Source of the DNA: Jannaschia marina
GTDB lineage: Bacteria; Pseudomonadota; Alphaproteobacteria; Rhodobacterales; Rhodobacteraceae
Length of the DNA: 64,000 bases
Assembly: GCF_013404595.1 (NCBI RefSeq)
Contig: NZ_JABVAX010000005.1
Location: 157,273-221,272 of the forward strand
Direction: 5' to 3'
Position 1 is the stretch's first letter; the number at the start of each line of letters is the position of its first letter. The notes under the pieces are model-generated. The model made no database searches. It was not told the origin of the DNA and saw only the letters and a list, made by a program, of their open reading frames with translations. Positions 63,398-64,000 of the stretch are shown here, in pieces. Position numbers and translations under genes: made by a program.

Positions 63398-64000
63398 ACT
63401 GTACGTGTTCACATGGTCTGACACCCCGTTTCACTTGGTTTGACGTGGGAAGATCCGGGAAGAAGTTGGAAGGGCCGGGATGAGATTTGCGGGGAGACGG
63501 TCTCATCCGCGCCGCGCGACGTTCTTGGCCTACCAGTGGCCTTGTTGCACAAAGCTCGCCAGGGATTCACATCGCGAGTCCAGCGGCATAACCGGGCGAC
63601 ATGTCCAAGCCTGTGCCAACCCGCTCCGGCACCCTGAACCGGTCCAGCTACAACGCCGCGCGACGTGAGCGCGGGTCGCCGACGGCCCTAAGCGGACACT
63701 CGACGTGACAAGTGATGCTGCAGCGCAGCTTCTTGGAAGCCGACATTGACCGATGAGAGCGGACTAACCATCTGGATCGAGAAAAAACTTGCCAAAACCA
63801 CAAAGGGTTTTCCGGAGGTTTTTTGTCCTTGCTAAGCGATTGATCTTGGGCTGGGTGGGACACTCAGACAAAAACGGACGATATAGGTGAAAAACTCGAT
63901 CTACCAGATGTTGTGTTTGGGCCGGGCGAGCCCTCCCAACCCGCTGTGATCGCGGGCAAAGGCAGTGTTTTTGGTCGGTATTGGATGGGGTCGCTTCAGC
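63398..64000. other. Low-GC, gene-free tail of the window
   Basis: About 600 bases lack any complete ORF with family resemblance. Hand counting gives about 44% G+C for 63781-63900, far below the rest. One plus-strand frame stays open from 63844 to the window edge (WAGWDTQTKTDDIGEKLDLP and on) without a clear start; it may be the edge of a gene in acquired DNA. A GGCCTTGTTGCACAAAG at 63538-63554 resembles the terminal repeat of IS5-type elements, but no second end or transposase is visible. Confidence 0.5.
63538..63554 (+). mobile_element. Possible IS5-family terminal inverted repeat, isolated
   Basis: GGCCTTGTTGCACAAAG resembles, from memory, the tip of IS5/IS903-group elements (GGCTTTGTTG...). 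No transposase ORF, matching end or target duplication is visible inside the window. It could be an IS remnant or chance. Confidence 0.25.

Noticed and set aside
1..64000. CRISPR array, tRNA or rRNA genes, prophage
   Set aside because: No regularly spaced repeats, no cloverleaf or rRNA sequence noticed and no phage genes; a dedicated covariance search was not possible here.

Overview
The window is a gene-dense, high-GC stretch of chromosome from an alphaproteobacterium, most likely a member of the Rhodobacteraceae/Roseobacter group. The evidence is the gene content and style: an RpoH-type sigma factor, UbiK, a cbiM-cobW/cobN/cobO set for aerobic B12 synthesis, phaA/phaB for polyhydroxybutyrate, many 4-nt ATGA/GTGA gene overlaps, and short intergenic repeats of the GAGTATTT...AAG type. 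No tRNA, rRNA, CRISPR array, complete IS or prophage was found. Nearly everything reads as core chromosome. The exceptions are the last ~600 bases, which fall to about 44% G+C (hand count of 63781-63900), and a few locally unusual genes.

Layout. 1-4.8 kb: end of a ycgN-like gene, a threonine aldolase, ubiK on the other strand, then the overlapping lgt-midA-pgeF operon and a 48-aa ORF. 4.9-9.7 kb: an overlapping pair (TPP enzyme + PLP decarboxylase), a flavin reductase, a TauE/SafE exporter and a frameshifted VOC gene. 9.7-14 kb: aromatic aminotransferase and sseA, rplY, a small lipoprotein and a LysR regulator. 14-18 kb: minus-strand run of rpoH, DUF1428, DksA-like, Na+/Ca2+ exchanger-like and Gfo/Idh/MocA genes. 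18-22 kb: an RluA-family synthase head-to-head with a small membrane protein, a divergent LysE/Lrp pair, an SDR and tag. 22-27.7 kb: an EAL phosphodiesterase, phaA - patatin - phaB, a 46-aa ORF and a GcvA-type LysR. 27.7-35.8 kb: ydcH, a tRNA methyltransferase, DUF2007, ispB converging on ispE, a TPR lipoprotein-like secreted protein, ETF-QO, a transglutaminase and YbjN. 35.8-39.3 kb: smc.

39.4-50.4 kb is the cobalamin section: a B12 riboswitch in front of cbiM-cobW-GNAT, pseudouridine-phosphate glycosidase on the other strand, the large cobN, a methyltransferase, a divergent MurA paralogue, a small lipoprotein with a CtrA-like box, and cobO. CbiM would import cobalt, CobW would deliver it, CobN would insert it and CobO would adenosylate the product. 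The riboswitch would shut the uptake unit when B12 is plentiful.

50.4-63.4 kb: a DUF3253-kinase fusion, ileS with a low-GC patch in its editing domain, an FAD monooxygenase, a large DUF2339 membrane protein, and a ycjX-ycjF-oxidoreductase operon. I found no convincing new multigene system. The strongest unexplained signals are a 32-bp-spaced pair of GTACAAAACG sites that occurs twice, an intergenic repeat that appears to be embedded in-frame in CobN, the fusion protein, and the TPP/PLP enzyme pair.
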